The notes beneath the pieces are model-generated. The model was not told the origin of the DNA, ran no database searches, and saw only the letters and a program-made list of their open reading frames with translations. This document shows, in pieces, positions 9,801 through 17,083 of a stretch of DNA of 17,083 nucleotides. The translations under genes and the position numbers were made by a program. This DNA is from Phoronis ovalis (taxonomy: Eukaryota; Phoronida; Phoronidae): NCBI GenBank assembly GCA_028565635.1, contig JAOXYB010021836.1:1-17083 (forward strand), read 5' to 3'. Numbering within the stretch: position 1 is the stretch's first letter; each line of letters begins with the position of its first letter.

Positions 9801-12086
9801 TTTACAGTTCTAGAATTTTTACCATGGTGTGTTTTTAAAAAGGTGTTTAACATAGAGTATATTTTTGTAATCACATTTTTTGACTTTAGCAAATAAAATT
9901 AAATTACAGTTACTATGTCAACCTGGCAATTGTAGATCTTGAAATTCGGCATCTAGCACGCTGTCTCCACCTAAAGATCACGCCCAAGCTGATACCAATT
10001 GGATACAATGACATCTTGGGAGATATCATCTAGGTAGAAATTAGATAGAAAAAGCTGTCATCCTGCAAAACTATTTATAGTGACAAACTGCTAATGATAC
10101 AACATACCTTGTTTTTTGACTCCATATCCGGGTTTGCACTGTTGATGCATGGAACAGAATTCATAACATTTATTCTCCAGAAAATAACCATCATTGCAAG
10201 CACAGACAATGTCCGATGTTATTGTACAGTTTGAAATTTTGTGTTCATGTTTCCTTTTGCAGTATAAAGTGCAGTCTTCACATCGAATTGCCTTATTCTG
10301 TGTGTGTGTATAAGTTTGGCCAGGTTCACAAGGCTGGCAAAATGTTTGCCTGTCCTTTGTACAATGTTCAACTCTGTACCAACCAGCTGCACACTTTGCA
10401 CATGAGCGGCCCTCGTGTTCATAGGAACTCTGTTTAGCTTGACACTATAGGTGGAAAAAACAGATAACAATGGTTGATTAAACAAATTCATCAAATTACT
10501 AATACGCAATATAAAAACAACAAATGATATAATAAATTAAATGAACTTCGTAACTTACCTTGAATGTTATCTTCTACAATAAGACATCATAGTAGAAGAT
10601 AACATTCAAGGTAAGTTGCGAATTTACGAAGTTACATCAGAATATTTAAGGAATCAGTCGTGTGGTCCAGTGTAAATAAGAAAACCTGTAGATTCTCCTA
10701 AATTTCAGCTGAGCCTCTCTTTTGCATTTTTCTATTCACCAAATAAAGTAGCATATATTTCGGAAAACCTCCGTTAGCAAAAGTCAAGGTTTTTTACGTT
10801 GGGCGTTGCAGATCACCACTACCAAGTTTTTTGACAAACATTATATAAACCTTGCTATACTAACAAAAGGATCACTGACATGACTGAAATCAGTAATAAT
10901 ATATAAGAGAACCGACCCATCCAAAATCGTGAAGACATTTTAATTATTTGACTAACACTTCCCTCAACTGTTTACCAACACACCTCTGCAAATTCATTAT
11001 GTCCAATATATGAGATTTCGAAGATAAATTTAGAATACATCGATCTGAGTACTTTGTTCTGACGTACTTGAAGATTAGATTTTGGTTTAGAGGATAGGCT
11101 ATACCAATCCAAGCATACATAGTCAAAGTTACATAGAATCTATGTTAAATTTTCTGAGTTGTGAACCCGGGGTAGTGAATCCAGAAGTTTAGATTCACGG
11201 AACAACAATTTCAACATACTAGTTGCTTCTTTATTTACTGTGTTTGCAATTTATTTCTGTTAGTACATGAACAATTGCAAGATATTCAAGGGGTGATGGA
11301 TGCGAACTTTATTGTAATGCTAACAGGCTCTGGATGGGCTTACGAACTGTTTCGTACTATATACCATCTCTCTTGAGAGGAAGAGGAATAAATTGTTTTA
11401 CGTTTCTCTGCAAAGTTGTGGAATGGTTATTGCCGGATATATCGCGGGGTAATATCGTCTAACGAATTTGGGTCCAGTGGGATCAAAAGACAAGTCAAAG
11501 CTAAAGTATTCAAGAACTGTTTATCAGATAATATAGCGTTGGGCTGCTACCAACAATACTACATATTTTACAGTGGACTCTCACAATAGGGAATAATATA
11601 AATATACACTGTCTTTAAAATAATGTGGTTTTTAATTTAAATCAGCCCTCTCGTGATTTTAAAAGGTCTTTATCTTTCTATTCCGGTGATATTGATGCTG
11701 TAACAAACACTGTGACGTAAAATAACATTTTACAAATTGTTCGATCTTTATACTTCGTCCGCGCTCAAGGCCAGTAATTATGTGACGATAATATGTATTA
11801 AGGATTACCTTTCAAATTAACGAGAAGGCACTTTTTCTGTCTCTTATGTCGCACATGATTGTAGGAATTGGAGGAGTGGCCACCAAGAGGGCCGTGATAG
11901 GGTTTCTGTTTCAGACTATAAATCAAAGCAATTTCTGCATTTTTTATAAAGTTAGCTTGAACAACGCGGAAATAGTTCACTTGAATTGAGATATATAATT
12001 ATTTGTAAAATAACATACACATATATACTCACCGAGCAAAGAATTGCGACAGCATTTACTAAAACAACTATATCACATCTCTTCAT
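6757..12086 (-). CDS. TNF-receptor-like transmembrane protein with a cytoplasmic CARD (complete, 8 coding exons)
   Basis: Exons in order: 12086-12033, 10444-10108, 9224-9054, 8734-8435, 8196-8098, 7825-7704, 7414-7267, 6863-6757. All introns are GT-AG and the phases are 0,1,1,1,1,0,1, giving 1338 nt and 445 residues. Predicted protein: signal peptide 1-18; four TNFR cysteine-rich domains at about 33-54, 57-99, 101-139 and 142-183; a short stalk; one transmembrane helix at 209-231 followed by RKR; a Ser/Asp-rich linker 232-320; a CARD at about 322-405; and a 35-residue tail. N-glycosylation sequons lie at N90 and N185 in the ectodomain. It should act at the plasma membrane as a receptor for a TNF-family ligand and signal by CARD-CARD contact. 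There is no death domain and I see no clear TRAF-binding motif. Exons 1-7 fit tightly; exon 8 is less sure, because without that splice the frame ends at 7226 (423 residues). Confidence 0.85.
6864..7266 (-). other. Proposed intron 7 of the central gene, filled with repeats
   Basis: The stretch between the proposed donor and the last exon is unusual in base composition. It holds the GTGAGCA-CGAGCATTG minisatellite and alternating tttttggcaaccg blocks. A long plus-strand frame (6881-7111) is a by-product of these repeats. Confidence 0.5.
6951..7153. repeat. Interspersed minisatellite gtgagcaNcgagcattg
   Basis: Copies of gtgagca(c/g/a)cgagcattg lie at 6951-6967, 6984-7000 and 7114-7130, with shorter versions at about 6921-6936 and 7143-7153. 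Between copies lie runs of tttttt with ggcaaccg or ggttgtc repeated at about 7033-7098. The copies are well conserved compared with the surrounding DNA, so the array is fairly young or actively homogenised. Confidence 0.75.
7267..7414 (-). CDS. Central TNFR-CARD gene, exon 7: second half of the CARD
   Basis: The acceptor tttgtttctttgcag opens the frame LENRTTMDRVTKFLDILQRR, then GPDAYEHFYDALIYTKQYHV and ADVLKP. This is the CARD helix 4-6 block (LLDILxxRGPxAF...F..AL...Q..LADxL) in the style of RAIDD and caspase-2 CARDs. It is nearly the same as the exon at 16616-16904. I place the donor at CCTG|gtaata (7266), because it gives phase 1 like the paralogue. Without that splice the frame runs on for 13 codons to TGA at 7226-7228. 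Confidence 0.85.
7704..7825 (-). CDS. Central TNFR-CARD gene, exon 6: first half of the CARD
   Basis: The exon (122 nt, phase 1 in, phase 0 out) encodes residues 322-361. LVGRKLMFFIENLEVDGVIA is the CARD helix 1-2 pattern, followed by YLQAKEIFTNHIAEQIK (helix 3), which corresponds to the L-x-S-K-G-V-L-T turn of other CARDs. The donor is gtgaga. Its downstream partner exon begins exactly where CARD helix 4 should start. Confidence 0.85.
8098..8196 (-). CDS. Central TNFR-CARD gene, exon 5: cytoplasmic linker
   Basis: A small phase 1-1 exon (99 nt, residues 289-320) with a good acceptor (tttgtgtgttgcag) and donor (gtatga). It encodes APAAVVMSTQIDVANLTVSN and an acidic end, with no recognisable domain. 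Because it is phase-symmetric, it could be skipped without breaking the frame into the CARD. Confidence 0.8.
8435..8734 (-). CDS. Central TNFR-CARD gene, exon 4: stalk, transmembrane helix, start of cytoplasmic linker
   Basis: A phase 1-1 exon of 300 nt (residues 189-287). After a 20-residue stalk, the hydrophobic helix IIGIIIGVAFFILLACGIII is followed by YCLRKR, a stop-transfer signal that puts the C-terminus in the cytoplasm (type I topology). The next 55 residues are polar and rich in Ser, Asp and Lys. A 7-bp hairpin (8733-8739 with 8748-8754) overlaps the acceptor site, so RNA structure could mask it. Confidence 0.88.
9054..9224 (-). CDS. Central TNFR-CARD gene, exon 3: cysteine-rich domain 4
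   Basis: A phase 1-1 exon of 171 nt. It encodes residues 132-187 with CEACVPGATYSDTFSSTESC, then NCGD, then TLEKDNVCG: a complete TNFR cysteine-rich repeat with the usual C-x2-C-x-PG-T-Y-S-D opening and a final D-x-V-C. The sequon NMS (N185) follows it. The acceptor is atgttattttaag and the donor gtatgg. Confidence 0.9.
9225..10107 (-). other. Intron 2 of the central gene, nothing recognised
   Basis: 883 bp of AT-rich DNA between two phase-1 splice sites. I see no additional exon with a cysteine pattern, no RNA gene and no clear repeat. Confidence 0.6.
10108..10444 (-). CDS. Central TNFR-CARD gene, exon 2: cysteine-rich domains 1 to 3
   Basis: The exon follows a pyrimidine-rich acceptor (ttttttccacctatag) and ends at CAAG|gtatg in phase 1. 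It encodes residues 19-130, with Cys at 33, 36, 46, 54, 57, 73, 76, 80, 91, 99, 101, 111, 115 and 121. The motif CQPCEPGQTYTHTQNKAIRC is the classic TNFR module (C-x2-C-x-PG-x-T/Y...C). Longer frames on the plus strand and in another minus frame cover the same bases, but they lack this pattern and are shadows. Confidence 0.9.
10445..12032 (-). other. Intron 1 of the central gene
   Basis: About 1.6 kb. It contains the 26-bp palindrome at 10552-10617 and a small hairpin near 11175-11198 (gtgaatc/gattcac). A minus-strand frame at 11798-11980 ends at a donor-like site but has the wrong phase to enter the gene, which requires 0 to 0. The stretch at about 11280-11580 is less AT-rich than its surroundings, but I recognise nothing in it. 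Confidence 0.55.
10552..10617. repeat. Perfect 26-bp inverted repeat with 14-base loop
   Basis: The arm at 10552-10577 is exactly reversed at 10592-10617. An outer 8-bp pair (aacttcgt and acgaagtt) extends it after an 8-base insertion on the right. Each strand reads AACATTCAAG|GTAAGTT, a consensus splice donor, so the palindrome carries a mirror-image donor on both strands. It lies 108 bp upstream of exon 2. Confidence 0.9.
12033..12086 (-). CDS. Central TNFR-CARD gene, exon 1: start codon and signal peptide
   Basis: ATG at 12086-12084 sits in an AAAA context. The 18 codons read MKRCDIVVLVNAVAILCS, a basic start and hydrophobic core as in a signal peptide, and end in phase 0 at a strong donor (gtgagt). 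Splicing to exon 2 gives ILCS-CQAK, a sensible cleavage region before the first cysteine-rich domain. The exon and its flanks match the exon at 1117-1179. Confidence 0.75.
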
Positions 12087-12354
12087 TTTTCTATTCAAGC
12101 TCTTTGTTTGTTCTTTACGAAATAACTGATACCAAAATAAATAACTCTAAAACCAACATTTACGAAGACTTTTGATAAAACTATGTTGTCTGGTGCAAAG
12201 TAAACCAATATAGTTAACTTTCATGACAACGACGGTGACGACAATGTCATTTTAAAACACTTATAAAATGTACTCCTGAGTAAATGTAGTCCAAACTGAG
12301 TATGCTGAATCATTCAACTGAATCATTCAAGCTTTTTGACTTTTTACGTGACAT
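12087..12354 (-). promoter_or_regulatory. Promoter region of the central TNFR-CARD gene
   Basis: The region just upstream of the ATG is CT-rich on the plus strand and aligns with the one before the left paralogue's ATG (catttttctattcaa against catgttttctcttcaa). A TATA-like element, TTTTATAA, lies on the minus strand at 12261-12268, about 175 bp before the ATG. Block 12317-12354 matches the left paralogue's upstream block. The transcription start is not visible. Confidence 0.45.
12305..12330. repeat. 13-bp tandem duplication ctgaatcattcaa
   Basis: Two exact, adjacent copies. Each carries TGAATCA, one mismatch from an AP-1 site; the left paralogue has a single TGAATCA at the matching place (1321-1327). 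A regulatory role is inference. Confidence 0.85.
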
Positions 12355-12512
12355 GAGAGGGTATTTTATGAATGAAAGTCCATAACAATAAATTCCTACA
12401 TCAAAGTTTGCATTAATACACTTTAGTATATCTAACTATTTTACCATCTTTATTCACCTGCTTTATTGTACTTGAAAATTAAGAAGTCAGATATAGTATG
12501 CTTAATTATAGA

Positions 12513-12681
12513 TCAAACAATTGTTTCATTTGAATACGCAATAAATGTTGAACCTAATACTCTTGAAACTTTCTTTTGGCGGAAGCTTGCTATACTCTCG
12601 GTAGTTGCTGGGCCGCTGATTAATAATGTTGGGGTATTCCCAACGTCATCCTCGTCACAGGTAAGCGGTAAACAAGTACAC
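12513..12681 (-). CDS. Possible orphan terminal exon, unrecognised
   Basis: On the minus strand, a clear acceptor (a long T/C tract from about 12727, then gttacag) is followed by a 55-codon frame ending at TGA 12513-12515. It begins CTCLPLTCDEDDVGNTPTLL, continues ISGPATTESIASFRQKKVSR, and ends in a sequon (NET). The composition is balanced and protein-like, better than the plus-strand frame over the same bases (12466-12687). Entry is phase 2, which no known exon of the TNFR-CARD family uses. I do not recognise it. It could be the last exon of another gene, a degenerate exon or chance. Confidence 0.3.
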
Positions 12682-15368
12682 CTGTAACGATAACACTTAT
12701 TATTGAAAAAGAGAAAGGAAAAAAAATGTACAAATCAACCTCACCCGATATGATAGCTACCTATATGGAAAACGGTCATAATTCAATGAATAATTATGGG
12801 GATTTTACAGTTACTGCAATGTTTATGAAAAGTTTTGTTACAAATTTACTGATATTTTGCGCTACTAATATTCAAGGAATGAAGAGTATTTATTATAATC
12901 AGTTTGTAAACATTATAAAATGCATGCCTGCTTTGATATATGATCGTGATCGATTTGAAGATATATATCGATGCCGTGTCAATATAAAATCTCTACCGGA
13001 AAATAGATATATTAATCATATATAGTTAGAGAGTGAGAAATATTGGATAAATCAGATTCTTGCTTGAAATCTAAATACCCGCACAACTTTAACCATCTTA
13101 ATTCAAGAAACTCGGAGTGCTTATACGCGGGGTCACATCAATTTCTTGCACTATTCAATGTGAATGCATTGAGAGGGACCCAGGCTTCACTTTAAAAAAA
13201 AAAGAAAAACTAAACTATAATAATGTATAAACTAGAGCGTTCAGATTATCTCATCTGAATACGCCAAATATTTTGATTTAAAATCATCGTTCTAATTTTT
13301 CTTTTTTCTTCCAATTTTCAGCAATTTATTTCGAGGACTGTTACATGAAAGGACGTGGTACTTCTAGTGTGATATCCCCAGACTATTTTATTGTTATCAT
13401 TTGTGGTATATCCGGTTAGGGATTTTGACTAGTATATAAAATCTACAAATTACTCTTTGATTAAATAACAATACAAGGTATAGGTGTAATATTAGCATGC
13501 CGGGTTTTCCCTTGTCGTGGGCCGGAGATTTCGTCAATGTACGTGTGTGCAATATTTTATAATTGATTCGTCTAAATTTGTAAAAAGTATAATTTTATTT
13601 AGGACTGACTCATTCAGTTTATTTCAATAAATCTATACAAATAATAAACACATTGGCTGTTTGCTTACTTCAATCATTTCAAAATGAATATAAGCATTTG
13701 TGTTCGATTTAATATAACCTGAGGGTGGACCTTAACAGATAAACCCACAAGGAGATGAATAAAATTTAGTTTTATAGTAGACTTCAGCAATTTTTTATGA
13801 TTTGTGCAATGCCTTTCAGCAAAATGATGTCCGAGTCTTTTTATATAAAACGTGAAGCTTTAAAGTGCATAAAGCCCACAGATCGTTCGAAGATAAATAC
13901 AATAAATCAAAATACAACAATTAATTGTTCATATTAAAAAAATTAGTGAACTGCTAGATGATTAAAAACAAAGCGTCAAGGATTCTTAATGAGTGAACAA
14001 ATGATATTTTTCTTATTATAAATTTGCAGATTTAGTTGCTACATTACAAAAACAGGTGGATACTTTAAATAAAAATGCTAAAAAATAGGGTTTTCTTTAA
14101 AACAAGGACAAAACCAAAGTTACAGTGCTTAAAATTGTGGCAAAATAAAAACATGTAAAAGATGTTTTATGGTGAGTTATTAAAAATGATATATCATATT
14201 ATAAGTAATTATTATTATTTACTAAATCTCAAATTATAAATTTTACTCAACAATAAAATAATTAGTAAAGTTTGTGTCAAATTCCTTCCACAAGCCTGCT
14301 GATCAATCGTATACAGGAACCGTCATTCCTCGTTCACGCACATTTTTTCTTCATTTCCGGGTAATGGAACCACGTATATGAGCACACTGGTGCCACGAAC
14401 AGATTTCCTACGGGGATTTGCACAAGATAAGTTCCCTATAGCCGAGTGTAGCTCAATGTTTGACCTGAGCGGGCAATAGCTGTATCATCTTAGAAAACTA
14501 AATATACTGAATCAAGCATTCTTCATTTAATACCTCCAATGACAGGTGAAGCAAAACTATATTATAAGTTATGAAGCACAAAATTAGAAAATTATATATG
14601 CATAGCAGTTTAGCACTGAGCAGTGTTATCGGAATTTAAAGTGCTGACCAAAAACACTAGACAAATGTACTAGCTATCTTTCTTTTTAACTTTGTGTCTC
14701 ATCTTTGTCTTCTCCATAAACTACTGTGACCAGATATACAGTATAACTGAAGATGTTGATATACGAGTGTAATGTACAAAGCGTTCGCAATGCTCCCAAG
14801 TCAAAATCAATTAAGCACCTACATATTTTTGCTTCGGGGTACATTAAGTTGATTACAGTAAATTCGGTAATATCGATGAATAGAATTATATTTATTAAAC
14901 TCTCCTGATCATGTGATGCACACTTTGGAATTTCGTAAATTCCAGTGATGCTGATGTTATTAAACATTGAAACAGTTACTTTTATAAGTTTATTAATACT
15001 CACACAGACACATTATTTTAACAATATGGTGTATTCAATAAAATTAACAATAAATACTCTGAAGGTAATCAACTACTTTACAAAATTCATTCATTGCTAC
15101 AATCTGACTGTATGAATTTTTAAAATAATTTTTCTTTATTCTGTTTTATGCGTATTATCTCAGTGAATTGCATATATTAGCTGGTTGTAAGCTTGCACCA
15201 TTTTGTATAAAATTGTATACAAGAATAAAATTGTAAAAATGTTAACATATACTTTTATAAAAATAAAAACAATTGAGATATAACACACAAAAGAGACATA
15301 ACAAGTAGTTGTATAACAATAGGGGTCTTATCTACATTTATTTTTCTTTATGCAAATCTACAAACTAT
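12682..15368. other. Intergenic spacer between central and right paralogues, no gene supported
   Basis: Long open frames on the plus strand (12726-13025) and the minus strand (14686-15003) have no recognisable motif or splice context, and their composition fits AT-rich noncoding DNA. Two less AT-rich islands (about 13495-13545 and 14280-14480) stand out and may be fragments of dispersed repeats. I could not assign them, and no tRNA fold was evident. Confidence 0.5.
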
Positions 15369-15564
15369 ATTTTATTTACATATCTAAAACCTGAAACATA
15401 ATTTCTACTTCTGAGGATATTACTGATAATTTCATTGTTCTCTGCAACTAACACTAGAATGAGAATTTCGTAATTATTATTTTATTTACATATCTAAAAC
15501 CTATAACATAATTTCTATATCGGAAGCTATTACTGATAATTTCATTGTTCTCCACAACTAACAC
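15369..15564. repeat. Tandem duplication with 110-bp period, two copies
   Basis: The stretch from attttatttacatatctaaa (15369) to ctaacac (15454) recurs at 15479-15564, offset by exactly 110 bases, with a handful of substitutions. The bases between the copies differ. It is about 130 bp beyond the possible extra exon of the right paralogue. Confidence 0.85.
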
Positions 15565-15692
15565 CCCTTCACAACAAATAAGTACATTATAACTCGATTT
15601 CTTTAGTTTTGAGGATGTTCACTTAGTCTTTAAAGACTGATTAAATTGATAACGGCACTAAAAATACACTAAATATTTCAAATTTAAGCATT

Positions 15693-15842
15693 CTACTTCA
15701 CTACTTCAGAGTGTCCAAATGAAGCTTTAAGGAGTTTGACATGTACAATGATATTTAAGGAATCTGTGTGCACTCCGCTAGTAGTTGAAAAACATTCCAA
15801 TACCTTCTGATCAAAAACAATGTTTACTGCCAAGATGGTCAG
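15693..15842 (-). other. Possible alternative terminal exon or 3' UTR of the right paralogue
   Basis: After ttag (15846-15843), a 49-codon minus-strand frame runs to TAG at 15693-15695. It includes FDQKVLECFSTTSGVHTDSL and NIIVHVKLLK. Composition is protein-like, and its end loosely resembles the tail of the central gene (GVENN-ILEVDVRK). The acceptor lacks a pyrimidine tract, and the frame lies downstream of a good stop codon and poly(A) signal. It may be a relic tail exon or plain 3' sequence. Confidence 0.2.
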
Positions 15843-15956
15843 CTAATACACTTAATTTCAGGTGAGTCTTTCTCTAAAAGGATACCAGCCATGCCTATGA
15901 TGTGTTTCTGATGTCCAACTGAAAAATAAATATTTCATTATTTTTATTTTTGTTTG

Positions 15957-15990
15957 CACACACACACACACACACTACACACACGCACGC
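15957..15990. repeat. CA microsatellite
   Basis: A (CA)n run at 15957-15975, then interrupted CA and CGCA units to about 15990. Confidence 0.9.
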
Positions 15991-15995
15991 TGCTT

Positions 15996-16001
15996 TTTAT
16001 T
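15996..16001 (-). terminator. Poly(A) signal of the right TNFR-CARD paralogue
   Basis: AATAAA on the minus strand about 90 bases after the stop at 16092-16094, followed by a GT-rich tract (the CA microsatellite read on this strand). A GT-rich element after the hexamer is what cleavage sites usually have. Confidence 0.5.
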
Positions 16002-16091
16002 GTATTGTATTTGCCACTGTTTTTGACCCGGTATTTATATATCACCCAGTGGTATCTAGCATGCCAGCCTAGATTTACAATAAAGTAGGAA

Positions 16092-16192
16092 CTAATGACA
16101 AAGTAGGTCAAATGCTTTTATTACTTTGATTTTCTTTGGTTGAATCACAGGAGGCTTGTACAAATCCTGAGTAGCAAGTTCTTGTAGAATGC
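16092..16192 (-). CDS. Right paralogue, last exon
   Basis: The acceptor ctttttctattttag is strong. The phase-1 frame gives GILQELATQDLYKPPVIQPK, then KIKVIKAFDLLCH, and stops at TAG 16092-16094. The basic, proline-containing tail has no known domain. Size and phase match the proposed last exon of the central gene. Confidence 0.75.
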
Positions 16193-16904
16193 CTAAAATA
16201 GAAAAAGACCAACATATCAGGCATTTGATAAAAAATACACTAAACCTAAATCAGAAACTTTTACGAACAAAATTCAATTAGTTAAGCAGTTTTTTTCAAA
16301 TTATCCTTTTATTCAGGAATATAAGAAGTGATCTGTTATCTTCTTCCAGAGAGTTGTGGCAAGCTTATGCTGGATACATAATGTATGACTTCACAACACA
16401 TTTACACAAAGTATGGGATATAATTATTGGGAATAACTCAGAATATATACAAACAGAACAGTCATTTCATTTAGAAAATGACATTTATTTATGATCCTGT
16501 CTCCACTGAATGTTACCAATCAATGTCATAATGCTGAAGCTTTGTTTGTAAGCACAAGTTCTTTTTAATCCACTGTTGATTAAATATAATCACATTTATA
16601 TATGCAAAACCTTACCCCTAGTTTCATCCACATCAATTCTACTATCAGGCATGGCTGGCTCATCACTGGTTGCCTGTATCGGTTGGGATGGTTGCCTACC
16701 ATTATCACATGCAGATTGACGTAAATTATTGGGAGCCTGGCACGATTGTTTGCAGGGAGCCTTCTCTGGCTTCAGTTCATCAGCTATATGATACTGTTCA
16801 GTGTATATCAAAGCATCATAAAATTTCTCAAATGCATCAGGTCCTCGTCGTGGCAGTATGTCTAATAATGCAGTGACCTGGTCTAACGTCGTCCTATGTT
16901 CCAA
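16092..16904 (-). CDS. Right TNFR-CARD paralogue, 3' end (second half of CARD plus tail), 5' part beyond the window
   Basis: Two exons: 16904-16616 (phase 0 in, phase 1 out) and 16192-16092. The first begins at the same position in the CARD as exon 7 of the central gene (LEHRTTLDQVTALLDILPRR against LENRTTMDRVTKFLDILQRR) and continues GPDAFEKFYDALIYTEQYHI. After the CARD it has a linker of about 50 residues rich in Gln, Ser, Pro and Cys that the central gene lacks, then a 32-residue tail. The missing 5' exons should lie right of 17083. That they encode a TNFR ectodomain is inferred from the paralogue, not seen: this gene could instead be a CARD-only relative. Confidence 0.8.
16193..16615 (-). 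other. Intron of the right paralogue
   Basis: 423 bp, GT-AG, AT-rich, phase 1. Nothing else is seen in it. It matches the position of the repeat-filled intron 7 in the central gene but has none of that minisatellite. Confidence 0.7.
16616..16904 (-). CDS. Right paralogue, exon with CARD second half and linker
   Basis: The acceptor tttatttatttacag is followed by 96 codons, ending at CTAGGG|gtaagg. The CARD core LDILPRRGPDAFEKFYDAL is closer to the family consensus than in the central gene, which has Q for P and Y for F. After ADELKP comes a polar stretch with CKQSCQAPNNLRQSACDNG, then PAMPDSRIDVDETR. The frame read past the donor stops at 16596, in the intron. Confidence 0.85.
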
Positions 16905-17083
16905 CTGTAAATAAATAAACAAGTCGCACAAGACCTTATTTGCATACAGTATATTATTAACCTTTGAATTTATTGACCTAAATATAGTGGTATGATATAA
17001 CAATTGTTAAACAAGAGGTCTGCGGGTGCAGACAGATGCCCATCATATGATGTAGTTTCTGTAGTTGTAAAGCCATCTTTGTA
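16905..17083 (-). other. Intron preceding the CARD exon of the right paralogue (partial)
   Basis: Begins at the acceptor of the exon at 16904 and runs off the window. No sign of the first CARD half, which in the central gene lies about 290 bp upstream. Confidence 0.6.

Noticed and set aside
10219-10509. Open frames on both strands over the cysteine-rich exon
   Set aside because: They overlap exon 2, whose own frame has the TNFR cysteine pattern and both splice sites. The others have no pattern and are shadows.
11798-11980. Exon-like minus-strand frame ending at a gtaatc donor within intron 1
   Set aside because: Phase does not allow insertion between exon 1 and exon 2 (0 to 0), and it lacks cysteines.
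12726-13025. 99-codon plus-strand frame
   Set aside because: No motif, no splice context, and rich in Asn, Ile, Tyr and Met as expected from AT-rich DNA.
14280-14480. Possible SINE or small RNA gene in a less AT-rich island
   Set aside because: No convincing A/B box pair, fold or terminator could be placed by eye.
14686-15003. 105-codon minus-strand frame
   Set aside because: AT-driven composition with no domain, paralogue or splice signals. It could still be a small gene, but nothing supports it.
1-17083. CRISPR arrays, bacterial operons or phage genes
   Set aside because: No regularly spaced repeats with unique spacers, no ribosome-binding sites and no dense gene packing. The window is eukaryotic, with spliced genes.

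Overview
This is AT-rich animal nuclear DNA. The genes are broken into short exons by GT-AG introns. A decayed BEL/Pao LTR retrotransposon, a class confined to animals, sits between two of them. The gene family (a TNF-receptor ectodomain joined to a CARD) and the general texture suggest a marine lophotrochozoan such as a bivalve mollusc, but that assignment is an inference and I cannot name the species.

Everything recognisable as a host gene lies on the minus strand and belongs to one family. The complete member (12086 down to 6757, eight coding exons, 445 predicted residues) has a signal peptide, four TNF-receptor cysteine-rich domains, one transmembrane helix, a linker of about 90 residues, a CARD (caspase recruitment domain) split by an intron, and a short C-terminal tail. 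All intron phases agree (0-1-1-1-1-0-1). To its right, the last two exons of a second member (16904 down to 16092) encode the second half of a nearly identical CARD plus a different tail; its 5' part lies beyond the right edge. To its left, a first exon of a third member (1179-1117) encodes a similar signal peptide and has a related upstream region; the rest lies beyond the left edge. The window therefore cuts through a head-to-tail tandem array of at least three TNFR-CARD genes.

Layout: 1-1116, intron 1 of the left paralogue; 1117-1179, its first exon; about 1180-1380, its promoter; 1381-2398, intergenic with one GC-richer unrecognised block; 2399-4715 (perhaps to 5148), frameshifted 5' half of a BEL/Pao element (gag, zinc knuckles, aspartic protease; no reverse transcriptase, RNase H or integrase); 5149-6750, AT-rich spacer ending in a degenerate repeat of about 57 bp; 6757-12086, the central TNFR-CARD gene; 12087-12354, its promoter; 12513-12681, a possible orphan exon; 12682-15692, spacer with a 110-bp tandem duplication; 15693-17083, the 3' end of the right paralogue.

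The main point of biology is the receptor design. Known TNF receptors that signal to caspases use a death domain and adaptors such as FADD or TRADD. Here the receptor tail itself carries a CARD of the RAIDD/caspase-2-like type, which would let a TNF ligand recruit a CARD adaptor or caspase directly. The domain architecture is read from the sequence; the signalling model is inference.
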